Assembly: GCF_018588585.1 (NCBI RefSeq)
Contig: NZ_JAEUFG010000013.1
Span: 62,001-126,000 of the forward strand
Direction: 5' to 3'
DNA from: Bacillus sp. SM2101
GTDB lineage: Bacteria > Bacillota > Bacilli > Bacillales > SM2101
DNA: 64,000 bases
The notes under the pieces are model-generated. The model worked only from the letters and a program-made list of their open reading frames with translations. It made no database searches and was not told the origin of the DNA. Of the stretch, positions 7,811 through 17,105 are shown piece after piece. Within the stretch, counting starts at the first letter, position 1, and every line of letters begins with the position of its first letter. A program made the position numbers and the translations under genes.

Positions 7811-8304
7811 ACTAGTAACCTCCTAACTTTTGAATAAAATATAATTCAGCGCATCTTATTTTGATTCTAGCAAAATTAGGTGATATAATTGAGACTGATA
7901 TAAAAAAGGCAATATAAAACTAGCGTTTCAGAAAAAGGATCTTTTACATATATATTTATGTTGATCTATCATTCAAAAAATATCGTAGTAAGATTAGGCA
8001 AACCTTATTACAACAAACTAGAATTCTCCGACGAGCAAATTGGGGGATTTTGTTGTATTTACATCAAGTTTTTAAGGGTTCAACAAAGTATACTCCTTTT
8101 ATACTAGGACAGGATTAAACGGACGGTATAATATGTGGATATGACTAAATAATAAAACTATAAAAGCAACTATAGTTTTTCCTACATAAATTGACATTCT
8201 CCTATATTAGCGATAATTCCTAGTTAAATATAAAACACTGTATATATATGGTCACAAGTTACATAGTTAGAATTTGTTCGTTAATAGGATTCTTTTTTAG
8301 AAAT
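7811..8304. other. rep upstream region
   Basis: About 490 bp of AT-rich DNA lies between the rep start and the IS256 left end. It contains the rep ribosome binding site (TAGGAGG), AGTATA/TATACT halves near 8090-8110 and part of an IS target site. I see no gene, and no tandem iterons are visible here. Confidence 0.5.
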
Positions 8305-9642
8305 GGGAGTGTCAATAAGTTTGTGTAAATTAAGAATACTCTTCTTGTAGTAAACCATCTTTTTACTCTTTAAACATGGTTAAAAGATCTGAACGAGCTT
8401 TATCAAATCCTATATGGCAACGAGTTGTAAAGCGTTGATTGTAGCTTTCAAATTGTGATACTAAGAATCTTTTAAGAGAATTTTCATTTGGAAATTGCTC
8501 TTTACGTTTGGTGTATTTTTTAATCTGTTTATTAAAGGATTCTATTAAGTTAGTTGAATAAATACTTCTCCAAATAGGTTTGGGGAAGCTGTAAAAAGTG
8601 AAAATATAAGGATTTTTGAGTAGTGATTTGTTCACTTTTGGATAGAAAGCTTTCCATTTTTCTACGAAATCTTGAAGTGCTTGTTCCCCCTTTTCTTGAC
8701 TATCCGCTCTATAAACTAATTTAAAATCATTACAGATTTCTTTTCAATCTGAAACACGCACTTTATGAGAAATACTACGTGAAATATGTACACAGCATGA
8801 TTGATATTTAGCATCAGGATAGATGGAAAAAATACTGTCAGTAATGCCGTTTAAGCCATCAGAGATGAAAATAAAACTTCAGCAACACCGCGTTCTTTAA
8901 GATTTTCTAGGAGCTCTTTCCAAACAAATGCAGACTCCGTAGGAGCAATCGTGTAACCTAATACTTCTTTGGAGCCATCCTCACGGATGCCAACAGCTAT
9001 ATAAATCGCTTCCTTCGAAACCGTTTCTCGTTTTACAGCGATATACGTTGCATCTAGGTAGATACAAACATAACGTGACGATGGCGCACGTGACTGAAAT
9101 GCTTCTACTTGTTCATTCATAGATTTCGTCATATTTGAAATTGTTTGTGGTGTATAGTAATGTCCATACATTCTTTCAATTAAGTCTGAAATTTCAGCCA
9201 TTGTTACACCCTCCTGGAACATATGAACTACAAAGGATTCTAAGGTATCATTTGAGCGCTTATAAGGTGCAACAGTTTGTTTTTGAATTCGCCGTTTCGA
9301 TCACGTGGAATAGTAATTTGTAAATCACCAAACTCTGTATGAAGGGTTCTCGTGTAAGAATCGTTTCTTGAATTTCCAGAATGAAAGCCAATACGATCAT
9401 ATTTTTCATAGTCTAAAAAAGTAGTTAACTCAGTGGCTAATAAAGTGTTCACAGCCTTTTCAAGGTGTTTCCGGAACACTTCAATAATATCCTCTTTTTT
9501 GACTAGTGCTTGTATGATTTCTGTTGTAAAATGATCCATAGGGAAGTCCTCTTTTCTTTGGGTTAGTTTTGGTGACTTAATTCTACAAGAAAAGGGCTTC
9601 CTTTTTCTATTTATACATTTACACAAAATATTTTACACTCTC
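8305..9642 (-). mobile_element. IS256-family insertion sequence
   Basis: The 1338-bp element is bounded by imperfect inverted repeats: GGGAGTGTCAATAAGTTTG at the left, and the complement of the right end reads GAGAGTGTAAAATATTTTG; both continue TGTAAA. An 8-bp direct repeat TTAGAAAT flanks it (8297-8304 and 9643-9650), matching the 8-9 bp duplication of this family. It carries a decayed transposase on the minus strand. The intact ends and duplication show a simple insertion into non-coding plasmid DNA. Confidence 0.9.
8363..9539 (-). pseudogene. IS256-family transposase, disrupted
   Basis: The product would begin MDHFTTEIIQ at 9539, after GAGGACT. Three blocks are recognisable: the N-terminal block to FKNKL (9539 to about 9285), the catalytic block with the first DDE Asp in CIYLDATYIAVKR (9222-8875), and the C-terminal block IWRSIYSTNLIESFNKQIK (8635-8363) with the catalytic Glu. 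The first two junctions are frameshifted (near 9283 and 8873) and a TGA lies in frame near 8743 within VSD-KEICNDF. The gene cannot make an active transposase, although the element's ends could still be mobilised in trans. Confidence 0.9.
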
Positions 9643-9905
9643 TTAGAAATGGCAAAAAAGAATTTATAACAAGCTTTTCTTGTATTAAGTTAATTATTTA
9701 ACAATTTAGGGTTAATCCTTAAAGCAAGTTATGAAAATGGATTGAAAAAGCCTGTCACTTGCAGACTTTTTCATATCCCAACGAAATGAATATTAATGAG
9801 CACAGTTAATTGTTTAATTATTGTATTGCAAAGAATATCATTTAATAATGATAAGGAAAATTTGATCTAAAATTTGTTATTAAAGTGCTAATATTAATAG
9901 AAAAA

Positions 9906-9926
9906 AAAAGTCAAAAGTCAAAAGTC
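9906..9926 (+). repeat. three tandem AAAAGTC heptamers
   Basis: AAAAGTC is repeated exactly three times in tandem after an A-run. A 19-nt match to the heptamers in the rep coding sequence (opposite window strand) suggests a common binding site rather than chance. Confidence 0.65.
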
Positions 9927-10487
9927 AAAGTATATCTTAAAGTATTGAACAATAAATAATGGCTTAGATTAATTTTCCTATTGCAAAGATTAATCTTTTA
10001 AAAATTTTAGATAAATTTTAAGAGCTTTTGGCTATCCTCCCCTTCCCATTATCAGCACTTCTATTACAATACTATAAAGGTTGTTATTTTTTTGATAGGC
10101 TTATCTTGCTAACCTAAATAACTGATGAAATTTAAATCCAGTAGAGTTAAAATTCTAAAAAAAGTATATTACCTTTTCGAGTAAGATGATACACTTAGAC
10201 GTATGAGAGTGGGTTAATAAGGTAGACTAGTTTTGGCTTATTCATTTGGTACTTTATACTGACAAGCCTTTTACAACAAGTTAAATCCTGAACACAACTA
10301 CGTTTTCTTTGTATTCTCGTAAATCAATTTATACAGCTTACAGGAATATATTACAGGTACCCTTTATGTAAGAAGTAAAAGGACAAAACTGGGGTAGTCT
10401 GTTCAGTTACAATTCTGTCTGCTAAAATTGCTATATTTGAACATGAATTAATACAAAGATAGATTACGAAATAAATAAAAAGACAAA

Positions 10488-10518
10488 ACACCATAATAGA
10501 AGGTATTTTGCCTGTAAG
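10488..10518 (-). terminator. possible minus-strand terminator
   Basis: AAAACACC and GGTATTTT pair (one G-T) around a 9-nt loop. On the minus strand the stem is followed by GTCTTTTTATTT. It could end transcripts from the short frame at 10616-10675. Confidence 0.45.
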
Positions 10519-10615
10519 TAAATGTTTCCAAAGGGGTTTTTATTAGACAGTACTCTAGATTACATTCAATTTATATTTTTCGGAATTCTCACGTATTATA
10601 GTTAATATCAAATAA

Positions 10616-10675
10616 CTAAAGTAAAGGATAATAATATTTGCTTACCGATATCCAAGGGTATATATTATATCTCAT
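10616..10675 (-). CDS. candidate 19-residue peptide
   Basis: ATG at 10675 is preceded by GGAAAGGAGGAATAATT, one of the best ribosome binding sites in the window. The frame encodes MRYNIYPWISVSKYYYPLL and stops at TAG. It is tyrosine-rich and has no secretion signal. A terminator-like hairpin lies about 100 bp downstream on the same strand. It could be a leader peptide, a peptide from decayed mobile DNA, or chance. The strong RBS is the only real argument for translation. Confidence 0.3.
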   Translation of the reverse strand: MRYNIYPWISVSKYYYPLL

Positions 10676-10969
10676 AATTATTCCTCCTTTCCGTTATTAA
10701 TATTTTACACCTCTCTTTTTTGGGGGTCTCAGGTATTTTTGCGAAATCTGTGTTCTTTTTTTAATAAACTTTTTCTTCAATTACAAATTCTACCCTTATT
10801 TATTATCAAAGAATCATAATGCTTATGTATCATCAGATCTTTATACCAAGTTTTAGGAATAAAAACGAAGCGAGATGATGTTCTTTTTGCAAGCCAATAC
10901 ATTCATTGATATAGACAACATTTAAAAGGAACAAAAAATCATAAAAAACACCCCCAAAAAGGAAGGTTT

Positions 10970-11300
10970 TATTCATCAACTATTATATTGATCTTTAAAA
11001 CAATATGACTGTGTCATTATTGAAGAACTCAATATGAAAGGAACGTACATGCGTTAAACTTCGGTAAAAATATTGGAAAAGAAACTAGTTAAAATTAACA
11101 ATTGGTTTCATTCCTCTAATACTTGTTAGAATTGCAGACAAATAAAAGACGTGCTAACACTTTCTAAAATTATATTCCTTTGTGATTGTGGTTTCTCTGC
11201 TAATAGAGATTGGAGTGTATAAATAACGAAAGCATTCACCATTTAGCATAGATATAATAATTAGTACAGGTGATTCACGAAGGAAGCATAACCAATTAGA
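10970..11300 (+). pseudogene. IS200/IS605-type tnpB remnant
   Basis: Decayed plus-strand blocks can be read across stops and frameshifts. YDCVIIEELNMKGTYM matches the VIEDLNxKGM block, KINNWFHSSNTC-NC matches the INRWYPSSxxCSxCG block, and LCDCGFSANRDW matches the zinc ribbon followed by the catalytic Asp of TnpB. Only the C-terminal third survives and several stops interrupt it, so it is inactive. No element ends could be fixed with confidence. Confidence 0.7.
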
Positions 11301-12096
11301 AAATTTTAGGTTTTTCTAACTAAAAAGCATCCCTTCAAGCTACATGAAATGGTGTTAGGTGGGCGAGTGGTTCGGTTTCAGCATTTAGAACTGATAACAT
11401 TAATATATAATTAGTTGTTGGAGGTATCAATTTTTGCTTTAGATCTTTCTTACATATTACTGCTTCTATAACTGAACCTATGTGTATGTTTAATAGAACT
11501 AACTTTTTTTATTTTTTATCAAGGATTTCATAATAAGCATTTCCTGTTATATAGTAGAGTACCTGTACAATGTGCAATAATTGCTTTGTAAGATACTGAG
11601 TTAGACCACGTAATATAGTGGAGCACATTTTAAACTATATTTCACAATTGAAACCTCAGCTTTATCTATTTATGAGGTGTTCAACTTTTCCCAGAATATT
11701 AATACCGGCACCTTCCGCTAAAATCAAATTTATTTTTCACCAATTCAAAAATCGCACTTTATTTCTATTTATGTATCATGCAAAGTATCGATTATAGTAG
11801 TATTAACATAATGAAAAAACAAGCTTTATTTATATCATCAAGGAAAAATTACCTTTTCTTGTGCTCTACATACATTTTTTTAATCTTATACTTATTATTA
11901 AGGAAATCCTGTTACATTTATATTATTTAAGCTTCCTTTCATTCACCACGAAAAAGTAGAAAATAAAAATCTACTCATTAAGTTTATTATTAACCTTATC
12001 ACTATTGTAATAGTGTAAACTATATTGATAAAAATAATGCGATATCTTATTTTGTATACCCTGTTTTAAAAACTTTTATCCATTAGTTAATTTTAA
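11301..12096. other. AT-rich non-coding region left of the main cluster
   Basis: About 800 bp without a gene, RNA or clear repeat. It separates plasmid/mobile DNA from the AraC gene at the left edge of the main biosynthetic block. Confidence 0.5.
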
Positions 12097-12762
12097 TTAC
12101 TTATTGTTTTGTGTTAGACTCATTGACTTACTTAAGTTTTCTGTTCTGTATACTGACGGATTAATACCGACAATTTTTTTAAACATACGTGCAAAGTGTG
12201 TTAAATCGTTGTACCCAATTGAAAAACAAACATCAGTAACTGAGTCCCCTTTTTGAAGTAATAACTTCGCTTTTTGAATTCTTTTTCTAATAATGTATTC
12301 CTTAAATCCTATACCAACATTTTTTTGGAACATTCTAGAATAATGATATTTACTTACGTATACCTGTGATGCGACTTTCTCAAGTGAAAGATCGTGTTCG
12401 CAAAGGTTTTCTTCAATGTATGATAATGAACTTTGAAACAAAGAGTTTGAATTTGATGGTTCTATGTATGTTTCAAGTGTATCTAAGAATGAATTCAGTA
12501 GGATATTATTTGTTCCATTTATACCAGTTAGGATCATTAATATTTTTTCTACCTTTAGGTGGCTCATTGTCCAATTTTTAGGAAATGCGCAAGCATTTGT
12601 TAAAAGAATATATATTGAATAACTCTCTCTCTTTACTATTTTTTCGACATCTCGAAAACTACTAACAGTAATTAATGTAACTTTATTCATCAGGCTACCG
12701 AACCAATCTTCAAAACTTAATTTTTGATGTTGACAAGGGTAAAATAGAATTGCTGGTTTCAT
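12097..12762 (-). CDS. AraC-family transcriptional regulator (left-edge paralogue)
   Basis: The 221-residue protein has two AraC-type helix-turn-helix motifs in its last 100 residues (LSLEKVASQVYVSKYHYSRM and VTDVCFSIGYNDLTHFARMF). The N-terminal 110 residues are not a cupin or receiver that I recognise, and they contain a hydrophobic LMILTG segment. The protein is very similar along its whole length to the regulator at 60643-61287 and more distantly to that at 43311-43982. The N-terminal domain probably senses a pathway-related signal. The gene stands alone, with an ATTTTGTCAAAT element about 110 bp upstream. A cluster-specific role is inferred from placement. Confidence 0.9.
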   Translation of the reverse strand: MKPAILFYPCQHQKLSFEDWFGSLMNKVTLITVSSFRDVEKIVKRESYSIYILLTNACAFPKNWTMSHLKVEKILMILTGINGTNNILLNSFLDTLETYIEPSNSNSLFQSSLSYIEENLCEHDLSLEKVASQVYVSKYHYSRMFQKNVGIGFKEYIIRKRIQKAKLLLQKGDSVTDVCFSIGYNDLTHFARMFKKIVGINPSVYRTENLSKSMSLTQNNK

Positions 12763-12867
12763 AATTACGCCTCCAGGAATAGTTTTATGAATTCTCTTAA
12801 TATTTTATAAATATAGTATCAACAAAGGAATTAATTTGTTCATTGTTGGTTGCGCGACATTCAGGTT

Positions 12868-12879
12868 ATTTTGTCAAAT
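12868..12879 (-). promoter_or_regulatory. candidate shared operator ATTTTGTCAAAT
   Basis: The element is a near-palindrome of the form ATTTGNNCAAAT. Similar sites lie at 14475, 17812, 49380 and 61395, always upstream of an operon head in the cluster. Binding by the AraC-type proteins is a guess. Confidence 0.35.
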
Positions 12880-12930
12880 TATGATTTTATTGCACTATTT
12901 TACCTTTAAAATGTAATTAAATACCACAAA

Positions 12931-12955
12931 AATGACTGTCGACGTATTTCGACAG
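12931..12955 (-). terminator. terminator of the aminotransferase gene
   Basis: CTGTCGA and TCGACAG form a 7-bp stem with a 6-nt loop. On the minus strand it is followed by TCATTTTTG. It lies about 120 bp after the aminotransferase stop. Confidence 0.6.
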
Positions 12956-13077
12956 CCTAATATTGGATCAGTCACTATAGAATTTCATTTTTATTTTTCT
13001 GATATTTCTTTTCTTCGTTGAAGTTAATGTAACGAAAATACCTTTTTTATCTGTCCATCAAAATATGATTCTATCAA

Positions 13078-14403
13078 TTAATTAAAAACTTTTTTTATCG
13101 CTTTTGTAATACTATCTATTACAAAATTCGCTTCGTCCAATGTTGTGTTGAGTGGGGGGTATAAAAGAAATATGCTGTTAAAATAATTTCCTAAAACACC
13201 ATAATTACTTATCTCTCTTGAAAAACATTCACCCATTTCAAAATTGATAGGTTTTTTTGTTTGTTTGTCAGTAACAAATTCAATCGAGATCATCATCCCT
13301 AATCCCCTTATATCTCCTACACAAGAAACGTCAGAAAGGTTGGATGTCAAATTTGATTTTATATACTGTCCAATCTCTTTTGCATTTTCGAGAAGACTTT
13401 CATCTTCGATAATCGATATTAATTCAAGTGCTGCTGCACAACCCACTGGGTGGCCACATTGTGTCGACCCATGTAAGAAAATCCCCCCATCTTTAAGAAG
13501 TACATTTTCAATTTTTTCAGAGATCAAGGTAACACCCATTGGGAAGTAGCCCCCTGTTAACCCTTTTGATATTGTCAGTAGATCAGGTTGGATGTCATAA
13601 TACTCACTAGCTGTCCAATACCCAGTGCGTCCAAGCCCTGTGGTAACTTCATCAGTAATTAGTAAAATATTATTTTTTTTAGCTAGTATTTCAACTTCTT
13701 TTAAATACGTTTTCGGTAATGGAATCACACCATTGACACCTTGAACTGGTTCAATTATTAGTGCTCCAATATTTTCGGGCTGAACTTCATCGATCATGTT
13801 TTTTAATTGATTTAGGCAATACTTAATAATGTCCTCTTCAGTGCCCTCTATAGGTGGTCTCAACATGTTAGGAAATGGTGCACTTAAACAATTATGCAAT
13901 GCATCCCCAAAGTTTTCCTTTATACCTAAGTTTGTAATTGAGCCTGAAGCAAGTGTTGTGCCATGATAATTTCCATTTAAGCTAATGAAATGAGATTTTC
14001 CCTCCAACCCTAACATATTAAAGTATTGCCTAGTCAGTTTCATTGCTGTTTCAACTGAACCGCTTCCATCGTTAGAGAAAAATGTCAATGAAAACTGATT
14101 CTTTGTAAGATCAATAAGTTTTTTTCCCAAGGGTTGAAGTAGTTCATGTGTTTGCCCACATGTTGAACCAAAACTTAATTTTTCCAACTGTTTATTCATT
14201 GCATTAATTATACGATTGTTACCTAATCCAACAGTTGGAACTGCTGTTGTGCCATAAAAATATTTTTTTCCTAAATTATCATGAACCCAACAACCTTTAC
14301 CTTGTTCTAAGTAAGTGTATATATTTTTAATATCTTCTTCTGTTTTATTTTCTAGATTTGGCATAAAGCTAAAAGGGTGTAGAACGCTGTATTTCTTACT
14401 CAA
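13078..14403 (-). CDS. class III (PLP-dependent) aminotransferase
   Basis: The 441-residue protein has the normal length for this family. The PLP lysine is Lys280 in LLTISKGLTGGYFPMG, the ring-stacking Asp is Asp251 in LITDEVTTGLGR, and the phosphate-binding loop is SNDGSGSVE at about 110-118. Family members move amino groups onto omega-positions, glutamate semialdehyde-like compounds or keto-sugars. Here it stands just upstream of the AraC gene and downstream of oxygenase genes, so it may aminate an oxidised sugar carbon or make an amino acid precursor. It carries its own terminator. Catalytic class is firm; substrate is unknown. Confidence 0.9.
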   Translation of the reverse strand: MSKKYSVLHPFSFMPNLENKTEEDIKNIYTYLEQGKGCWVHDNLGKKYFYGTTAVPTVGLGNNRIINAMNKQLEKLSFGSTCGQTHELLQPLGKKLIDLTKNQFSLTFFSNDGSGSVETAMKLTRQYFNMLGLEGKSHFISLNGNYHGTTLASGSITNLGIKENFGDALHNCLSAPFPNMLRPPIEGTEEDIIKYCLNQLKNMIDEVQPENIGALIIEPVQGVNGVIPLPKTYLKEVEILAKKNNILLITDEVTTGLGRTGYWTASEYYDIQPDLLTISKGLTGGYFPMGVTLISEKIENVLLKDGGIFLHGSTQCGHPVGCAAALELISIIEDESLLENAKEIGQYIKSNLTSNLSDVSCVGDIRGLGMMISIEFVTDKQTKKPINFEMGECFSREISNYGVLGNYFNSIFLLYPPLNTTLDEANFVIDSITKAIKKVFN

Positions 14404-14474
14404 ATATTTCTCTCCTTTTTAAATATTATTAATAGACCATGATCTAGTAACATCATTTCACTTCATTTTTAACA

Positions 14475-14486
14475 ATTGTGTCAAAT
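14475..14486 (-). promoter_or_regulatory. candidate shared operator ATTGTGTCAAAT
   Basis: A variant of the ATTTGNNCAAAT element, about 75 bp upstream of the aminotransferase start. It is one of five similar sites in front of cluster operons. Confidence 0.3.
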
Positions 14487-14641
14487 AATCTACATAACAG
14501 CATTTATCAATTTCCAATATATGAGGTATTTACATTCTCGTCTATGGGGATATTTACTTAAATTAGTATCTAACTAGGATAAATGGTGTGAGACATATTA
14601 CATCAACTTATCATACATGTCTGATATGATTTATTGTAGGG

Positions 14642-15406
14642 TTAACTGCTATATAAAAGTGGATTTAGATGACTATTTGCTAATTCTCCAACCTTAACAT
14701 TGGGAAAGAATTGATAGAAGTCATCCTTTTCATCACTTCTATCCATTTTTGTCAACTTTGCTCCATCTGCATAGTAGATAATAGCAAAGGCTTTTCTTGT
14801 TGTATCTAGATGGTTAGGATTGGCGCTGTGAAATGTCCATCCAGAATGAAATGTAACATCTCCAACTTCAAGTGATCCATAGTTAAATTCTTTTGATCTT
14901 TGTCGAAGAGCTTTTCTAAGACTTAACTCACCGTATTTATGTGAACTGGTTAAAAAATTTAGAGAACCTAACTTTTCTGATAAGTTATTAATTGGGATCC
15001 ACAAGGTAATGGTCTTATCTGTATCTAAAGGCCAAGCTACTTGATCTTGATGCCAAGGTGTGGGTCCGCTTTTCGCGCTTTTATATAGGATACAATCATA
15101 ATGTAGTCTGACCCCATTAACATTTAGAAGCTTTGCTGATATTTCTGCAAGTTGTCTTGAATGAACCAATTTTTTTATCCTGTTTGATTTTGTCCATAAA
15201 TTAGTAACTTCCAAAAAGCCTTTACCAAAGTCATTTCTTTTAAATTTTGATAAGTTATTAGAATCTTCTAATGATCTAATAAGTTTATCAATTTCCTTCT
15301 CAAGTATGCTGATATCTTCTTTATTAATTAAGTTCTTTATTTTAACATGACCGTGTTCGTTAAATTCATTGCATAATGTTTGGTTAATTTCTATCGGAGA
15401 AATCAC
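14642..15406 (-). CDS. Fe(II)/2-oxoglutarate dioxygenase, PhyH family (1 of 5)
   Basis: The 254-residue protein starts at a GTG at 15406, 7 nt after AGGAGG; an upstream ATG at 15427 lies inside the preceding gene. The iron site is visible as PTPWHQD (about His119, Asp121) and a distal His near 193 in HSGWTFHSANPN, with Arg near 204 (TRKAF) for 2-oxoglutarate. It belongs to the subgroup shared with the genes at 21120 and 21939. It is last in a three-gene oxygenase operon. Likely tasks are hydroxylation or further oxidation of the sugar or acyl part of the product. Confidence 0.85.
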   Translation of the reverse strand: MISPIEINQTLCNEFNEHGHVKIKNLINKEDISILEKEIDKLIRSLEDSNNLSKFKRNDFGKGFLEVTNLWTKSNRIKKLVHSRQLAEISAKLLNVNGVRLHYDCILYKSAKSGPTPWHQDQVAWPLDTDKTITLWIPINNLSEKLGSLNFLTSSHKYGELSLRKALRQRSKEFNYGSLEVGDVTFHSGWTFHSANPNHLDTTRKAFAIIYYADGAKLTKMDRSDEKDDFYQFFPNVKVGELANSHLNPLLYSS

Positions 15407-15417
15407 TAGTGTACCTC

Positions 15418-16251
15418 CTATTTCCATGAATCAAAGTAGCCAGCTTCCTTAATTGAAAATACTGAACCTTGTTTTTGTGTTATTTTAGTATTATTATTAA
15501 GCCTTCTTCTTACTTTCTTTCCATCTCGATCAATTAGTTTATTAAAATTCAGAGCTAATTTTTCTACACTTGCACCTGTAAAATGTGTTAATAAGCACCT
15601 TCTAAACCTGTGTATTGAAGTATTCTCTGAAGATCCATGAATAACATTTCCATTAAAAATAACAATATCACCTGGTTCAGTTTTAACATTTTCAATACGG
15701 TTTCCTTCTGGAACTTCAATTTCTTGACCTCTATCTGAAAAATATTGCTTTACATCTGTTGGGTCACTATCTGGAAACTCCAATTCATTTCCTTGTGTAC
15801 CTGGTACAAATTGAAGACCACCATTTTCTTCATCTGTATAGTCAAGAGAAACCCAAACAGCATAAGTAGTACCAGGTGATACACCAAAAGCGTAATTATC
15901 TTGGTGAAGTGGAAGTTCTCTTGTGGTAGGGCTTTTGAAGTAATAACTTGTTGAAATAACCAATGGCTCTTCACCAATCAAAACCTCCATAATATCAAAT
16001 ACTTCTGGTTTGATTGTATGTTCCATAATAATAGGATTTTTTCTATGGTAATCTCTCATTCTAGGGTAAAGGCTTTCTAGAGGTTTATTCTTTTTAGTAA
16101 GGATCTCTCCACCTTTGACCAATTTAACCCAGTGATTCTTAAACTGAGCTTTTATTGATTCAACTTCTTTATCTTTATATATTCCTTTCAGAACTATATA
16201 ACCTTTTTTGTGAAACTCATTAATCTTTTTATTAGTAATTAAGTTAGTCAT
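15418..16251 (-). CDS. Fe(II)/2-oxoglutarate dioxygenase, PhyH family (2 of 5)
   Basis: The 277-residue protein has its iron ligands in ELPLHQDNYAFG (His116, Asp118) and a distal His205 in NGNVIHGSS, with a following Arg-rich stretch that can hold 2-oxoglutarate. It is clearly a sister of the next gene at 16261-17028: both share the SPGTxxAxW block, a GG-x-FVPG turn and a C-terminal RKR/RRR-type tail. Recent duplication is likely. It is co-transcribed with both neighbours. Intact catalytic residues imply activity; the substrate is not deducible. Confidence 0.87.
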   Translation of the reverse strand: MTNLITNKKINEFHKKGYIVLKGIYKDKEVESIKAQFKNHWVKLVKGGEILTKKNKPLESLYPRMRDYHRKNPIIMEHTIKPEVFDIMEVLIGEEPLVISTSYYFKSPTTRELPLHQDNYAFGVSPGTTYAVWVSLDYTDEENGGLQFVPGTQGNELEFPDSDPTDVKQYFSDRGQEIEVPEGNRIENVKTEPGDIVIFNGNVIHGSSENTSIHRFRRCLLTHFTGASVEKLALNFNKLIDRDGKKVRRRLNNNTKITQKQGSVFSIKEAGYFDSWK

Positions 16252-16260
16252 TGTATCCTC

Positions 16261-17028
16261 CTATTTTTTGAAGCTAGCTAAATTGATCCGTTTACGAACT
16301 CTTTCTCCTTTCTTATTAACGAGGTTATTATAGTTAAGTGTTAATTTTTTGGCGCTAACACCACTATAGTGACAAATGATAGAGTTTCTAAAATCTAGCT
16401 CAGAATTATTTATTGTTGAATCATGTATAGCATGTCCATGATAGATAACAATATCGCCTGGATCTGTTTCTAGACTTACAATGTCATACCCATCTGGAAC
16501 TTTTAGTGTTTGAACATAACCAGCAAAGGTATCTGTATCTTGACTATAGAATTTTTCTGGCGTTAATAATTCGAGTTTGTGAGACCCCGGTACAAACCTC
16601 ATACCTCCATTTTGTTCAACCGCTTTGTCTAAACATGTCCAAATAGCATGACATGTTCCTGGAGAAACTCCTATACCATAATTATCTTGATGAAACGGCA
16701 TACCTTCCATTCCGGCTGGTTTGTAATAGAAGTTAGTAGAAATTAAATCGACCTCTTCTTCAATTATTTCTTCTATCATATCTAAAACATCCCTCTTAAT
16801 TGCAAACTGGAGAATCGTGTCGTTCTTTAAATGTAAGTCCCTTTGCCTTGGATAAAGACTATTCAAAGGTTTTTCAGGATCTTGTTGAATTTCACCAGAT
16901 GCAATTTTTTTTAACCATATTTTCTCATATTCTTCCTTTAAATCCTGAACTTCTTCTTTGGTATAAGCACCTTTAATAATGGTATACCCATTTTGATGAA
17001 ACTCTTCTTTATTTTTGCTAATATTCAA
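16261..17028 (-). CDS. Fe(II)/2-oxoglutarate dioxygenase, PhyH family (3 of 5)
   Basis: The 255-residue protein starts at a TTG with AAAGGACGTG upstream. It carries GMPFHQDNYGIG (His113, Asp115) and a distal His in HGHAIHDST, all expected iron ligands. It is the closest relative of the preceding oxygenase. The gene begins 78 bp after the GmhA-like gene on the same strand, so heptose formation and oxygenation are probably co-transcribed. This favours a sugar or sugar-conjugate substrate, although PhyH enzymes also act on acyl and amino acid substrates. Confidence 0.87.
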   Translation of the reverse strand: MNISKNKEEFHQNGYTIIKGAYTKEEVQDLKEEYEKIWLKKIASGEIQQDPEKPLNSLYPRQRDLHLKNDTILQFAIKRDVLDMIEEIIEEEVDLISTNFYYKPAGMEGMPFHQDNYGIGVSPGTCHAIWTCLDKAVEQNGGMRFVPGSHKLELLTPEKFYSQDTDTFAGYVQTLKVPDGYDIVSLETDPGDIVIYHGHAIHDSTINNSELDFRNSIICHYSGVSAKKLTLNYNNLVNKKGERVRKRINLASFKK

Positions 17029-17105
17029 TTCTTCACGTCCTTTATCTTTTCTTGTACTTTATAATGGTAAGCAATAATAGCCTCTCGACTCCTCTAAACA
17101 CACCT

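Larger units (their letters stand above)
9651..10615. other. non-coding region with AAAAGTC repeats and hairpins
   Basis: This 965-bp stretch lacks a credible gene. It contains a GAAAAAG/CTTTTTC stem-loop at 9744-9772, three perfect tandem AAAAGTC heptamers at 9906-9926, and a minus-strand terminator-like hairpin near 10483-10515. The sequence between looks like decayed plasmid or insertion DNA. Confidence 0.5.
12763..13077. other. promoter/terminator region between aminotransferase and AraC genes
   Basis: This stretch holds the aminotransferase terminator (12936-12955) and the upstream region of the AraC gene, with ATTTTGTCAAAT at 12868-12879. No gene is seen. Confidence 0.5.

Noticed and set aside
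10970-11300. Active TnpB with guide RNA
   Set aside because: Several stops and frame changes interrupt the remaining C-terminal third, and element ends are not identifiable.
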